Counted from the first letter of the stretch, positions 12,560 to 24,779 are shown. The stretch: 64,000 nt of DNA from Amanita rubescens (GCA_015039365.1 WION01000148.1:1-64000); one strand, 5' to 3'. Program-made: numbers and translations. Notes: a model not told the origin generated them from the letters alone.

Positions 12560-13253
12560 ATTTTCAGGGTGGTTTGCTGTGCCACTACATGTACTTACAA
12601 TGCAGGCCTTCTTTTACCCGTGCTGTTAACCATGCTGCATAAACCGTTCGAGGCAAATTCCAGACTTGCGATCAACTGAGTCCTGTTTGCAAAAGCTTAC
12701 CCCTGTTCGGCTTTGCAAGTTGCCGGTTCGGACTCCGTGTCGGCCAAGTAGCGCGAAACCCTCTCAGGCTAGATACACGCCAAACGAGGAGCGTTAGCTC
12801 TTTGTTCCTGATAGCGAACCAATCGCATTGGCGATGGCTAAAGCTGGACAATATTTAACACGGCAATCAAAGTAGGTATGCTTCGTATCTCCAGAATTGG
12901 CGCTTCAATATGCCGACATTGATCCTATGGCATAGGCGAAGCGTATGTCTTCAATACGCACTTTTTTTCCTCTCACGACCGCTCTCATGGATTCCACTCA
13001 CATGCGTGCTTTTCGCAGACCGTCTAATGACTTATCTCCATTATGAGTCTTGTTACCGTTGAATGTACATCGCTCTTCAAATCTAGGCACGGCCATTGTC
13101 ATAATTTGAATTCAGCTTGCTTACTCACATTCTAGGCAATGGATCACGCTTATTTATACGCGAAGTTCGCTGAGCGTAAGGGCAAAACCCAGGCACCAAT
13201 AGACTTCGCATAATGGTATGACGTGAAAGTGCGAACAAACTCAAACCAGCACG
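12560..13253. other. Spacer before oxidoreductase copy 5
   Basis: No gene recognised. The stretch is AT-mixed with no repeat longer than a few bases that I could see; only the TATA-like box at its right end stands out. Confidence 0.3.
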
Positions 13254-13260
13254 TATAAAA
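13254..13260 (+). promoter_or_regulatory. TATA-like box of oxidoreductase copy 5
   Basis: ACGTATAAAAGGG lies with its TATAAAA 35 nt before the ATG at 13296. The short distance implies a very short 5' leader. Confidence 0.5.
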
Positions 13261-13295
13261 GGGCTCGCCTGGAGCTGAGACAGGCGCGGGTAGAA

Positions 13296-15307
13296 ATGAC
13301 CTCGCAATTATTTCTCGCTTCGTTCCTTGCAGTGCTTGCCTTTGGCAATCCGCATGTCGAGCGCAGTTTTAATAGCTACCTCAGTATATGCTCGACCATA
13401 TCCAATACGATTTCGTCTAGCAGCGCGGTCTATTATCCTGGTGAGTCAATTATGAATGGGAAAGGATTTTTTTTTTATTGATTCGGGACCCTAGGCAGTA
13501 CGCTCTATGCGAAAGACATATACCACTTTGCAAATTCTAGTGTTCAGCAATCTGCTTGTACAGTCGAACCTGGCTCTGCAAATGATGTTGGAAAGATCGT
13601 GAGCAGTGACATTATCCATGCCAGAGGTCGCATTGATTGATTCCTTTCTCGTCAGCTCCACGTCTTAGGCTCGACTCGTACCCCATTCAGCGTACGCCTA
13701 CCGATAATACGCACTCGTGAATCCTCGTTAACACCTTCTCCAGGTGAAAAGCGGTGGCCACACTATGAACCCGGGATTCTCCTCTTCGTCTGCAATACAG
13801 ATTGCATTGTATCGGTTTAGCGATATTTCATATAACCCAGCGAGTCAAACCGTAACGATTGGCTCGGGTCTTATTTTTGATGATGTTTACGCTGCATTGA
13901 CTCCTTACAATATCACTATTACTGGAGGACGAGTATCTGGCGTAGGCGTGGGGGGATATCTACTCGGAGGCGGTAAGTGACAAGTATTCGCCGCAAAAAG
14001 TGTTAACTTTGCACGTCAAGGGTACTCGTGGAAGTCAAACCAGTATGGCCTAGCGATTGATACCATTATTGCATATCAGCTTGTGAAACCCAACGGGGAC
14101 GTCGTGACTGTAACAGAAGAGACAGATTCTGAGCTCTTCTTCGGATTGAAAGTAAGTTGAATTCTGATCATTAGGAAAGCTTCGTTCACGTCATCCCGCC
14201 AGGGTGGTTACAACAATTTTGTAAGAAGATGTGTTATTCTTACCTGAGTACCAACTAAATAGATGAATGCTAGGGTATAGTGACCCAGTTTACACTGATG
14301 GCATTGCCGCTGCCTACTATTTGGGTATGTATTTCGTTTTGCTTGATGGAGGTATAGGTGCAACTTATTAAACTACTCTTTCTTTCAGGGAGGAACAATA
14401 ATTTTCCCCGAATCGTCTGTCCCAGATGTGACAGCTGCTCTCTCAGAATTCAGCGCAACGAATAGCGATCCGAAGGGAAACACGATATCATTCTATACCT
14501 ATGAGAACGATGAGGCATGTATTCCATTACCTGACCACCCGATTTGATTGTAAACTTACTTGCACCATTTCCAAGCTTACTATAGCGCAACGATTATATT
14601 ATGATGGACCCAATCCTCCTCCAGGGCTCTTTGATAAGTTTTTGAACATCCCGTACACGAGTTCGAATGTTCAGACGAGCAACTTCACTGATTTTATTTA
14701 CACCTCCGGGAGTAATGCCACTGCCAATATGCGGTAAGGTTATGTCGTACTATACATTAGTGGTCTAATCACTCCGCGTGCAGGGGCGTGTTTCACGTGG
14801 TTCCACTTTTGGAATTTACGCCGGACATTTTGAATGTGATCCAGAATGAAACAGTTGTGAGTGCCTTGCCGCTGCAAGAGCCCTAATGGTTTTAACATAT
14901 TGTTCGTTCCCCAGTTTTGGGGTAAGACCTTAGCTGGGAAGGCACTAGTTGTCCGATATGCACTCGAGCCCTATATGTCCACACTCCTAAGCCACAACAA
15001 TTTGTCGACCGCTTTCCCTCCTACCCGAGACGTAGTATACCTCCCAGTGAATCTGTATTACATCTGGACAGACTCGGCGTACGACCAAGTGATTTACGAT
15101 GCTGTACACGAAAGTGCTGCATACATCGTTAAAGCCGCGCTCGCTCAAGGCCAGAACATCAGTAATGGATCTTATTATCCTAACTATGCGATATTCGATA
15201 CACCGTCGAGCGGTATATATGGTGCTCACCTGGATAGGTTGAGAGCGTTGAAGCGGGAGGTTGATCCACACAACGTAATGGGCCTGGCCGGAGGTTATAA
15301 GTTTTGA
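13296..15307 (+). CDS. Secreted FAD-linked oxidoreductase (BBE-like), copy 5
   Basis: A diverged family member that reads through in eleven exons of the same layout. The signal peptide is MTSQLFLASFLAVLAFGNP. Further marks: QQSACTVEPGSANDVGKI, LHVLGSTRTPFS, KSGGHTMNPGF with the flavin-linking His, RVSGVGVGGYLLGGG, the short exon for GGYNNF, YYDGPNPPPGLFD, and a last exon from about 14914 ending VDPHNVMGLAGGYKF. One intron appears to use a GC donor: after codons for YENDE, about 14513, the sequence is GAG|GCATGT where every other copy has GTATGT or similar. It is intermediate in sequence between copies 1-4 and copies 6-8. A decayed duplicate of its 3' end lies 0.3 kb downstream. Confidence 0.85.
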
Positions 15308-15600
15308 TTTTGGGAGCTGAATGTCTGAAGAGTTTACAGTGATATGAGCATTACGGTTTTTTAATAGAATCGCGTTTGACAGTGTCGTATCGATGTGCCC
15401 ACCAAGAAAAAAAAGAGCCGAGATTTGGCGGGAATCCGGCATAAACGGATTACGGGGCGGCGGCGCCCAAAGCAGCGAACCCATGCTAATGACGTCCCAA
15501 TATTCTCTCTTCACCTCATCTCTACACCAGTATGCAAATACCCATTTCACGCAACAGTTCTAGGCGGCGGGGATGCCTCCAAGCTAAACCACTAAACCAA

Positions 15601-15775
15601 TAACTGGATAGGTTGAGAGCGTTGAAACAGACACAACGTGATGGACCTGGCCGGAGGTTATAAGCTTTGATTTTCGGAGCTCGAGAATATCTAGGTGCAT
15701 TATGGTTTGACAGTGTCGCAACGATGCGCTCACCAAGAAACAAGAATTGCGTGATCCGGCATAAACGGATCACTT
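15601..15775 (+). repeat. Decayed duplicate of the 3' end of copy 5
   Basis: This stretch repeats 15231-15460 with indels: CTGGATAGGTTGAGAGCGTT, then a shortened form of the last codons (ACGTGATGGACCTGGCCGG, GTTATAAG-TTTTGATTTT), then the 3' flank with TTTGACAGTGTCG, ACCAAGAAA and CCGGCATAAACGGAT. Only the very end of the gene and its flank were copied, giving a partial tandem duplication that cannot code. Confidence 0.75.
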
Positions 15776-16371
15776 CTAAAACCGTTTATTTGTATCTGTT
15801 TGGACCCATCCTAAAAACCGCGGTCGCTTTCAAAGATCTTCAAAACCTTATACTTACTACTCTCTGCACCTTTAGAATCCAGACCACGAGATTACAATAC
15901 CTAAATCGCACAATACAAAATGCAAGGGGCGAAGAGCGTCGATCCATCAACGGTGGTGATTAAGATTCGGCTCCGATCCAGGACAAGACTTATGGCATTT
16001 ATATAGAAGACATCCCACGATGGCGGAGTGCTCCGTTGTGCTGTATCCCGTTTTCTGCATCGCAGGCATATGTGACCAGATGTGCGGATGGAATGCGGAT
16101 ATGTCTCTCGCCATGTTACAGATCAATATAGTCCTGCGCAGCGATTATGACGTATCGTTGAATATGTAGCTGAGTCCCATTCTTTCCGCCCAGGATTGCT
16201 TCACTAACATCATTTGGCTACTTACCTAAATAGACACCATTCAATTCTTCGTCCCTCCCATAACGTAACTTATAGGCTAATATAGAAACCCCGAACAAGC
16301 ACTTTACCACGTTTGTCAGTGTCAAAGAATATATACGCGATCCCTCCCTTCAACTTTTCCACCGCTGCCCA
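15776..16371. other. Spacer before oxidoreductase copy 6
   Basis: No gene recognised. It contains AT-rich stretches and, just before the gene, GAATATATACGCG about 45 nt upstream of the ATG, which may serve as a weak TATA element. Confidence 0.3.
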
Positions 16372-18378
16372 ATGGTTTGCACCTTCCTCCCGACCGCGTT
16401 GTTATTCGCGGCTTTCGTAACTACCGTCTATGGTAGTGGCACAGCCCCAGAAAAACGGAACGTCAATGACTTACAAGACGTGTGCGCCGAAATTTCTTCT
16501 GCCATCTCCGCACAAAGTGAAGTCTTCTACCCAGGTACGTCTTCAGAATGACGATTCCCGCCTTGTTTTGAAAACGAAAAGGTTCTAGTACGTATGATAA
16601 TGATATTTATCACTGGGCGAGTTCCAGCTCTGCCCTTTCGGCATGCACGGTCGAACCAGGAACAGCGGAAGACGTTGGGAAGATTGTACGCATTGACATT
16701 TTACGTCATTTTCTTATAAGCTCATGATCATGACATCCGAACTAGCTACAAATTTTAGGCGAGACCCGTACTTCATTTGGTGTAAGTTTGCAAATTTTCG
16801 TGTGGTTTTTGTGCTGAGGCTCTCAATAGGTCAAAAGTGGTGGTCATTCTGCCAATCCCGGTTTCTCCTCTTCAAGCGGCGTTTTGATTGCCATGTATCG
16901 ATTCAACAACGTCGCATACAATCCTGAGTCTGAAACCGCCAATGTCGGGACAGGTTTAATATGGGACGACGTGTACGCTGCTTTGGCACCGTATAACGTT
17001 AGCGTCTTGGGAGCACGAGTTTCGGGGGTTGGCGTTGGTGGCTTTGTTCTTGGTGGCGGTGAGTGGACTGCCTCTTAGGCACGTGTAGTGGGACTTATGT
17101 TATTGTAGGATACTCTTGGAAAACGAATCAATATGGGCTAGCTGTTGATTCGATCACCCAGTATGAACTGGTGAAACCAGACGGAAGCATAGTAACAGTT
17201 ACCGAAGCTTCAGATTCCGAGCTTTTCTTTGGCCTTAAGGTTATCCGTTTACTCATTCTAATTGTTCGACTTGCTCACAACGGCACATTTAGGGCGGTTT
17301 CAATAACTTCGTAAGGGTCTCTATTCGGAGAAAGGAAGTGAAAATAACGTAATTCAAGGGAATTGTGACGCAGATAGTCATGAAGACATATCCACAGACA
17401 TTGGTTTGGGTACGAAATCCACCGTTCGCTAGAAGAAAGTCGATTAACGCCTTGGGTATCTTGGACAGGGAGGAATAATTGAGTATACAGGACTCTCGAT
17501 TCAAGAGGTCACAGAAGCGGCGATCAAGTTCAGTGCTGAAAACACTGATCCTAGAGCATGTATGATCATGGCGTATACATGCATCGCAACTCAGGTATTA
17601 CCGATATTATCTTTTATCTTTTATCCACCCTCATCATTATCAGCCTATCATTACGCAGATTATCTTTTACGATGGTCCCGAAAAGCCAGAAGGGGTATAT
17701 GACGACTTCTTGAATATTGAACCTGCGTTGGTCGATGTTGGCACGAAAAGCCTTCAGGATGTCATCAAACTCAGTCCCACGAACTTAACGGCTGACCTTG
17801 GGTAAGATTGGCACTTATCCTTTGATGAATATAATAGGTGACATCTATGGTCAGCTTTGGAGGTGTTTTCCATACCGTTCCGCTACTCAAACACTCGCCT
17901 AGTGTCATGCAAGTCATATTGGAGGAAGTTTTCGTAAGTCGTGCAACATCTAAAGCTATATCTGATATAATTATTATGGTAGACCCGGTGTGCCTCGCTC
18001 ACTCTAGTTGCTGGACCTATAGTTTCATATAATATCGAGCCTTTCCTTCCAAACTTCCTCAGTTACGGCACGATGCAGACCGCTTATCCCCCTACAAGGG
18101 ATATAGCTTACCAACCATTCAATATCTTCTTTGCATTTGCTCTTGACCTTCTAGATGATGTCATCTTCAGTGCCATCAGAGAGAGTGCAGACCGTATCCG
18201 AGATGCGGCGATAGCAGACGGTCAGGACATTAGCAATGCTCCGTTATATCCCAACTACGCGATTTTTGATACGCCGCTGGAAGACATGTATGGAGGGAAC
18301 GTCGGCAGACTGGAAGCATTGAAGCAAACTGTTGATCCGTCTAATGTGATGGGTTTGGCAGGAGGATGGAAATTTTGA
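16372..18378 (+). CDS. Secreted FAD-linked oxidoreductase (BBE-like), copy 6
   Basis: First member of a second sequence subgroup (copies 6, 7, 8 and the relics at 24.8-26.8 kb). The ATG opens a signal peptide (MVCTFLPTALLFAAFVTTVYG) followed by a KR pair (PEKRN) that could be a Kex2 processing site. Exons read through with the usual junctions: DIYHWASSSSALSACTVEPG, LQILGETRTSFG, KSGGHSANPGF (flavin-link His), GVGVGGFVLGGGYSWKTNQ, the 18-nt exon GGFNNF, GIVTQIVMKTYPQTLVW, then IIFYDGPEKPEGVYDDF and VFHTVPLLKHSP. The penultimate exon edge differs from copies 1-5: the last exon begins TRCASLTLVAGP. It ends VDPSNVMGLAGGWKF. Confidence 0.86.
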
Positions 18379-18868
18379 AAATCGCGTTGAGTAGGTGTTT
18401 ATTTTCGGACTCGTAGATATCATATTTATCGTTTAATATATCTATTGTCGACTATCCAGACGTCCGCTCCGCAATTTTCTTTTGGGCGGCATTGATTTTG
18501 GATCCATTCCAAAACCACTAGAATCTAAGTACGTAATAATCAGGCAAGAGGCGAAGCCTATCGACCAATTCAATCAGCGCTTTATTCGGTTCCAGTGCAA
18601 GACAGTGTTTACGGCATTTACGCATCACGCACATAACTATGTGCTCCCCAGGTCGAACTTATCCATTCCCTGACTCTGGTCACGATATGCCATTGGAGCT
18701 GCCTCTCCATTACATGATCGTCGAAGCATTCACGTCGTATTCACCAGTTGAGCGCAAGCTTCATGCTGCCGGTTACGTAAATTGGAGGGAACCGAAGAAG
18801 CACCATACCACGTTTGTCTCCATCAACGAATAAATATAGTCTGTCTCAGCAAATCTTTTCACCCCCCG

Positions 18869-20879
18869 ATGATTGGCACCTTCTTTCTCCCAACCGCAAC
18901 TTTACTGGCGGTTTTCATATCCACCGCCTATGGCGACGTAGCCCCTGCACCAGAAAAGCGGAATGGCCTTGACTTCCTAAACGTGTGTGCCGAGATTTCC
19001 TCCGCCATCTCCGCTCAAAGTGAAGTTTTCTACCCAGGTATGTTTTTAAATGATGATTCCCGCATTATTTTGAGAGCTTTGAAGCTTCTAGTGCCTATGA
19101 TAACGATATTTATCACTGGGCGAGGTCTAGCACGGCCCTTTCTGCATGCACCGTCGAGCCAGGAACGGCGGAAGATGTTGGAAAGATTGTACGCACCAAT
19201 ATTTCTTTTTTTCTTCTTTCAGGCTCATGATCTACGCACTAGCTACAAATTTTAGGCCAAACGCGTACTCCATTCGGAGTAAATCTGCACTTTTTTGCTC
19301 GGGGCTTCCGCTCAGTCTCTCTATAGGTCAAAAGCGGTGGTCATACTGGCAATCCCGGCTTCTCTTCTTCAAACGGGATTTTGATTGCCATGTATCGATT
19401 CAATAACGTCGTGTATGATCCTAAGTCTGAGACCGCCAACATCGGAACGGGTTTAATATGGGACGACGTGTATGCTGCTTTGGCGCCATATAATGTCAGC
19501 GTCTTGGGAGGGCGAGTTTCAGGAATTGGCGTTGGTGGCTTTCTTCTTGGAGGCGGTAAGTGGACTACTTGGGCACGTGTAGAGGAATTTATGGCGTCCC
19601 GTTATTTGTAGGATATGCTTGGAAATCCAACCAATATGGCCTCGCTTTTGACACAATCACCGAGTATGAACTAGTGAAACCAGACGGAAGCATAGCAGTT
19701 GTTACAGAAGCATCAGACTCCGAGCTTTTCTTTGGCCTTAAGGTTATCCATTTATTCATTCTGGTCGTCTGGCTTGCTCACAACGACATGTATAGGGTGG
19801 TTTTAATAACTTCGTATGGCTTTCGAATCGGGAAAAATAAGTGAAACTTACGTAGTTCAAGGGAATTGTGACACGGATAGTTATGAAGACCTATTCACAA
19901 ACATTGGTCTGGGTACGAAACCTCATACTAGCATAGCAGACTATTAAGTAACGTCTTGAACAGGGTGGACTGATTGTATATTCAGAGCTCTCAATTCCGC
20001 AAGTCACAGAGGCGGTGATCAAGTTTAGTTCCCAAAACACTGATCCTAAAGCAAGTGTGATCACGTCGTATACGTGTATCGCAACTGTGGTACTGTTGAT
20101 CCTAATGCTTGACCTATCCTTGTTCCTGAATCCTCCGTCAGCCTGTCGTTTTGCAAATTATTTATTACGATGAACCCGACCAGCCACAAGGATTATTCGA
20201 CGACTTCTTGAATATCGAACCTCCTCTTTTGTACGATATTGGTACGAAAAGCCTTCAAGACATTCTTAAACTCAGCCTTACCAATATTACGGCTGACATT
20301 GAGTAAGATTGCCACGTATGTTTTGAACATATCAAATAACATCTCCGGGCAGCTTGGGAGGCGTATTTGACACTGTTTCACTACTCGAGTATTCACCTAG
20401 AGTCATGGAGGTCGTAGTGAACGAAGTTTATGTAAGTACTAGTGCTTATTCTTTTCGAACTTCTGATATAAACTATCTCCTAGACTCGCTGTGCCGCGCT
20501 CACTCTAGCAGCCGGACCGGTAGTTTCATACAATGTCGCGCCTGTTCTTCCATCCTTTCTCAGTCACAGCACGGTGTCGACCGCTTTTCCCCCTACACGG
20601 GATATAGCCTACCAGCCACTCGACATCTTATTTGCATTTGCTCTCGACTCATTGGAGGACGTCGTCTTTAGTTCCATTACAGAGAGTGCGGAGCGTATCC
20701 GAGATGCGGCGATTGCAGATGACCAGGACATTAGTAATGCACCGTTATATCCCAACACTGCGATTTTCAGCACACCTTTGGAAGACATGTATGGAGGAAA
20801 CGTCGACAGACTCGAAACATTGAAACAAGTAGTGGATCCATCTAATGTAATGGGTTTAGCGGGAGGATGGAAATTTTGA
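18869..20879 (+). CDS. Secreted FAD-linked oxidoreductase (BBE-like), copy 7
   Basis: Close duplicate of copy 6. The signal peptide is MIGTFFLPTATLLAVFISTAYG, again followed by PEKRN. All exons join in frame: SSAYDNDIYHWARSS, SACTVEPGTAEDVGKI, LQILGQTRTPFG, KSGGHTGNPGF, RVSGIGVGGFLLGGG, GYAWKSNQYGLAFDT, the 18-nt exon GGFNNF, GIVTRIVMKTYSQTLVW, IIYYDEPDQPQGLFDDF and GGVFDTVSLLEYSP. The last exon (about 20485-20879) ends VDPSNVMGLAGGWKF. The late motif YPNYAIFDTP is altered to YPNTAIFSTP. Asn-Tyr there is otherwise conserved in every copy, so activity or specificity may differ. Confidence 0.85.
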
Positions 20880-21160
20880 CGATCGCGATTGAGAAGGTAC
20901 TAGAGATTGTATTTTATCATAGTCAACGTTTATTCGATCTATTCTTGTTCGTCCACAATAGCCGGTATCGGATAGTTAGCGTGACAGTGTACTAACGATT
21001 GCAGAACTCATCCCCAATCGAGAAACCAAATACGAAAACGACGACGTGTGAATCTTCTCCCCCTGAAGGCACCAAGATCAAAGTAGCCAAAGACCATTTT
21101 GAGTCGCTTTATGCGTCCGAGCCCTGCAAGACGTGCATCGAAATCATCCCAGGAAGCATC

Positions 21161-22634
21161 CTATATTTTTAGCCACTCATGCTGCAGTAATTCCTTTGCC
21201 CTCTCTCGTTCCACCGGATTCAGTTGTAACATCGCCCGCAAGAAAGAGGCGCATAATGGCAATTCACTCTCATCGATATTATATATCCCAAGGATGGCCT
21301 CGATATTTTTTGCACCGTTAGCTCTAAGACGTAGTTCACCTGGTGGATCAATCCTTCAGGCCTTCTATCGCAAATCAATGAATAGATTACTTACCACTTT
21401 CAAAGAAATATTCATTGTATTTCGTCCCTCTCCGCACGACAGAGGGATCAAAGTCGCTGTCGACTAAAGGAGCCATGTGCGCAAGATGGTAAGCTTCAGG
21501 AGAATATGACTCCCCAGCACGAGGGTTGAATAGCCATCTCCCGGTTAGGAGCTCGAACACCTTTAGTTGAGGTTATCGTTTCCAATTGAACAGCTCGACT
21601 TGCGCGGGTATGACCTACCAAACAGCCGAGATTCCATATATCGGCACTTTGGTCCCACCCACAACCAATGATGACTTCAGGGGCGCGAAGAGCAACAGGT
21701 TGGATCATGTCTGCGTGAGTCCCATTGAAGAAGGCAGCTGAAAGTTTGGAATGAGTTGTATGGGAGACAACGAGGAGGCGTTGCATTTCACCTGTGCCGA
21801 AATCTGTTAGTTTAACTTGGATGTTGGACCCGGGGTTCTTTGCGTCGTCGGGAGTTATAGTTGCAATAAGACGAGATACCACAGGCTCTTGTGAATCAAC
21901 TGTGTCTGGAACTGACTTCTCTTGCATCAGAGCTTCGGTGACACTCAACGACGAGATGTGAATATTATCCAGCTTGAGGTCTATTCAGGAGTCTTCATCG
22001 AAAATCGGTTATAGGCGGAATGAACTCACCAGTATGGATAACTTCGCACTCACTATGCAAAAAATCAAGTGCCAAGAGGCATTGACTTGCAATCTTCTTG
22101 ACCAGACGTGTCGGAAATCCACCACCACCAAGTTGATCCCTCAAGGACAATAAGGTGCTTCCCGAGCACATCAGTCACAAGACAGAGATGATTGCCGTGG
22201 TTGCTAGTAAGATTAAAATGATCGCGCAGGCCAAGAACATGGGAAGAGCCCGGATGGTTTGAACTCGACCCTTGCTGTTGGATTTTCTCCAGGATCTCTC
22301 CCTCGCAAGAAACTTTCCCCTGCACCTCCGTTGCATGTGCTGAGAGAATCTTGACAGCCACATACTCATCTGTCCTTAGAAAAACAGGCTCAACCAGAGA
22401 CGGTTTTAATTAAAACATGGCATACCTACTGTCTTTCGCCAGCCAAACATTGGAATGCCGCCCCCATCCCAGTTTTCTCAGAATCGTGTAACGGGCGTGA
22501 AGAGTGGCCCTGGGGGAAGGCGAGTAGTAGCCGCCCCGGTCCTTGGTGGCAAGACTAAGATTTTCTTCGGGCCATGCTTGGGGTTTCGAGTGGATAGATG
22601 CCACTAACGTTTTCAGTTGGTTTCGAAAGCGCAT
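21161..22634 (-). pseudogene. SRPK-like serine/threonine kinase gene with one frameshift
   Basis: Kinases of this type phosphorylate SR-rich proteins in splicing and related roles. From an ATG at 22634 the parts are in order: YTILRKLGWGRHSNVWLAKD (ATP loop), VAVKIL (ATP Lys), a Glu-rich helix, HLCLVTDVLG (hinge), IASQCLLALDFLHSECEVIH-TDLKLDN (catalytic loop of the HTD type seen in SRPKs), VKLTDFGTG, ALRAPEVIIGCGW, DIWNLGCLVFELLTGRWLFN, and a C-terminal lobe to the stop at 21161 (LQLNPVERERAKELL). Several introns can be placed. Between DVLGKH and LLSLRDQLGG, about 22145, the frame shifts by one base and no intron fits, so the copy is either a recent pseudogene or carries a sequencing error. 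All key catalytic residues remain. Confidence 0.7.
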
Positions 22635-22953
22635 CACTGCGCTGGACGAGAAGAGCGGCAGCACAGCCAGACTTATGTAAGCCGATCAGCCTGGTTCTTT
22701 CTTTCTTTTCTTTTTTCCGAATAAAACGGTTTGTATTGCATACGCCTTTACTCTAGTATGAGTACATGGCAAAGCCTGTTTGCCTAAGGATACCCTACGT
22801 ATAGACGTAAAGAGGGGAGACCGGTGTCTTAGACTTGGCGAGATGGCGAGAGCGCCCAGTTTAAGAAACAAGTTGAAATTAAGGGCGTCGTAGAGTGGTC
22901 GCGGATGACCGTGTGCATATACTAGTGGCTAGATCAGTAGCGCCACGCATTAT

Positions 22954-23206
22954 GCGGGGGATGTCGATCATAATATGTGTTTGGACTTGTTCATATTCTT
23001 CATATTCCATTGCGTGTTAGGCGGGGGATGTTGATCATAATATTCGGACCACGTGTTTGAACTTTGTTCATATTCTTCATATTCCGCTGCGTGTTAGGCG
23101 GCGGGAGTAATATTCGAACCACTTGTTTGAACTTTGCTCATATTCTTCATATCCCGCTGCGTGTTAGGCGGCGGCGGATACGGTCGCTCATAATATTCGA
23201 CGCACG
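22954..23206. repeat. Minisatellite, about 3.5 units of 65-77 bp
   Basis: Units begin GCGGGGGATG or GCGGCGGG, pass through ATAATATTCG, GTTTGAACTTTG and TTCATATTCTTCATATTCC, and end GCTGCGTGTTAG. Starts lie near 22954, 23020, 23097 and 23167 (the last partial). Units differ by small deletions, so the array is not fresh. It lies in the shared upstream region of the kinase gene (minus) and the small gene at 23.5 kb (plus). Confidence 0.75.
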
Positions 23207-23481
23207 GACCTCCTGAAACCCAGGAACTGACCCCAAAAAAGGAAGATGACATCCAATGCTAGCCATAGTTAAAGGAGGTGCTCATGAAATGCCCCCGCAT
23301 TCCATCTATTCCTTTCTATCCTCTATCATCATTTCATGACAAAAAAATTTCCACATGTCCACTGAGTGAGCGCTCTTTTGGCGAGGACATAATAGTTTTG
23401 ATAATATATCAAACTAACCACATCCTTAGTTCAAATCAATCCAGAACGCTTCCAGTTGTCTGTCGTCTATGCAAAAGTGTC

Positions 23482-24102
23482 ATGGAAGAATTAATTCACG
23501 CCGTCGAGCCCAGCACTGAAGACGGCCACTCGGAAGATCTTGCCAGATTGCTTGGACGAGTAATATCCGTGTCATCATGCAGCAGCGCATCAGCCACATG
23601 CCGTTTTTGCTTATTAGCTCCCATGATCATCGAGTAAGAATATCATTGTCATGAGCAGGACTGTTTATGACATGTCGACTGCAGCATCGCAGATCGTATA
23701 CAACCCAGATACGATCGCACGTTAGAAGAACGCGTGCTCCTCAATTGGATACGCCAACTCAAAGCTATCCGCGAGGAATCCACGGAAGATCTTCCAAACA
23801 GCTGCCGCATTCTAAAAGAGCAGCTGGAGGTGAGGATACGCCAAGCCTACAATCGGCATGACCTAACATTAACCTACTAGTTAATCGTGGATGTTCGAGG
23901 GAATCGACCAACAAACTCACCGTCCTCCCAGAGCGCAGGCATGCTTGACGGTGCTCACGATCTGAGGATCGAGGGGGGAAATATCACTAATGTTGCCGGT
24001 TCTTCCAACTTGCTCGTTTTCATAAAGCAGGAGTCGGATATAAGCATGCGTAACGCGTTGATCGTGTTGTTTTTAGCATTTCTTGTCTTTAGTCTGTTAT
24101 GA
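23482..24102 (+). CDS. Small protein with C-terminal membrane anchor, function unknown
   Basis: Three exons (23482-23633, 23685-23829, 23881-24102) join in frame to 173 codons. Both introns have GT-AG ends and lengths of about 51 nt. The middle exon encodes a charged helical part (RTLEERVLLNWIRQLKAIRE). The last exon has Ser/Asn-rich sequence, then GAHDLRIEGGNITNVAGS, a short pattern I associate with many basidiomycete accessory proteins, and ends in one hydrophobic segment (NALIVLFLAFLVFSLL) at the very C-terminus, typical for a tail-anchored membrane protein. The start is uncertain: an in-frame ATG also exists at 23284. No enzyme motif is visible. Confidence 0.5.
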
Positions 24103-24779
24103 TGAGAGCTGTATTTGTGTTCGTGAGATGAAGATAACATTGCATCACGTCGCGATGGTCACGCTCGTTACATCTCTCCCACAGTTCGAGGACCGATGCT
24201 CGCGTTGCTTTGTGCACGTTATTGTAAAAAAAATTATATCGCGCGAAATATTGTCATTGCGTCCCATGACTAGCTCAATTGAATGTTGTTACGGTGCGTT
24301 TACCTTTTCAATTCCATGACTTGGCTCATTTCTGGAGCAGCGCCGTAAAATACCTCATAAGTTGAATCTTAATCCTTCAAAATTAAGCAGTGCAGATTCC
24401 CTAGACCCATTGACTAAGAAATCTCGGTTCGCGAACTTACATGAAGTGACTCAAATATACTATGCGCACAAGTTGATGCCGTTCCCAGTTGTAGTTGACG
24501 TATGGCGGGTGAGTATGCGAATCCATCTTCCTAATTTCGGCTGATGAATATCACCGAACCCGGTCAGGTTATACCCAAGAAGAATCAGCTCAAAATACCT
24601 GTTGAAGGAGAGTTGGTCCGGCGTAGAGGGGCTGTATGGACTAGATATAGACGCAGAAGCGACCAGGATGTTGAGGGAGTTACTGGTTATAAATGGTATG
24701 TATCACGCTTGTTCAACAAGTGTTGCGGCTGAAATTCTTTCTTTCATAGGTTCTAACTGCAAAATCGAACACTAGCCCT

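Noticed and set aside
12715..12745. tRNA T-arm-like GGTTCGGACTCC
   Set aside because: No A-box at the right distance and no acceptor stem could be found on that strand.
13125..15550. Minus-strand frames inside the oxidoreductase genes
   Set aside because: They mirror conserved plus-strand exons and recur only because the paralogous exons are similar; they have no introns or motifs of their own.
22954..23206. CRISPR array
   Set aside because: Units are long, directly joined without unique spacers, and the DNA is eukaryotic.
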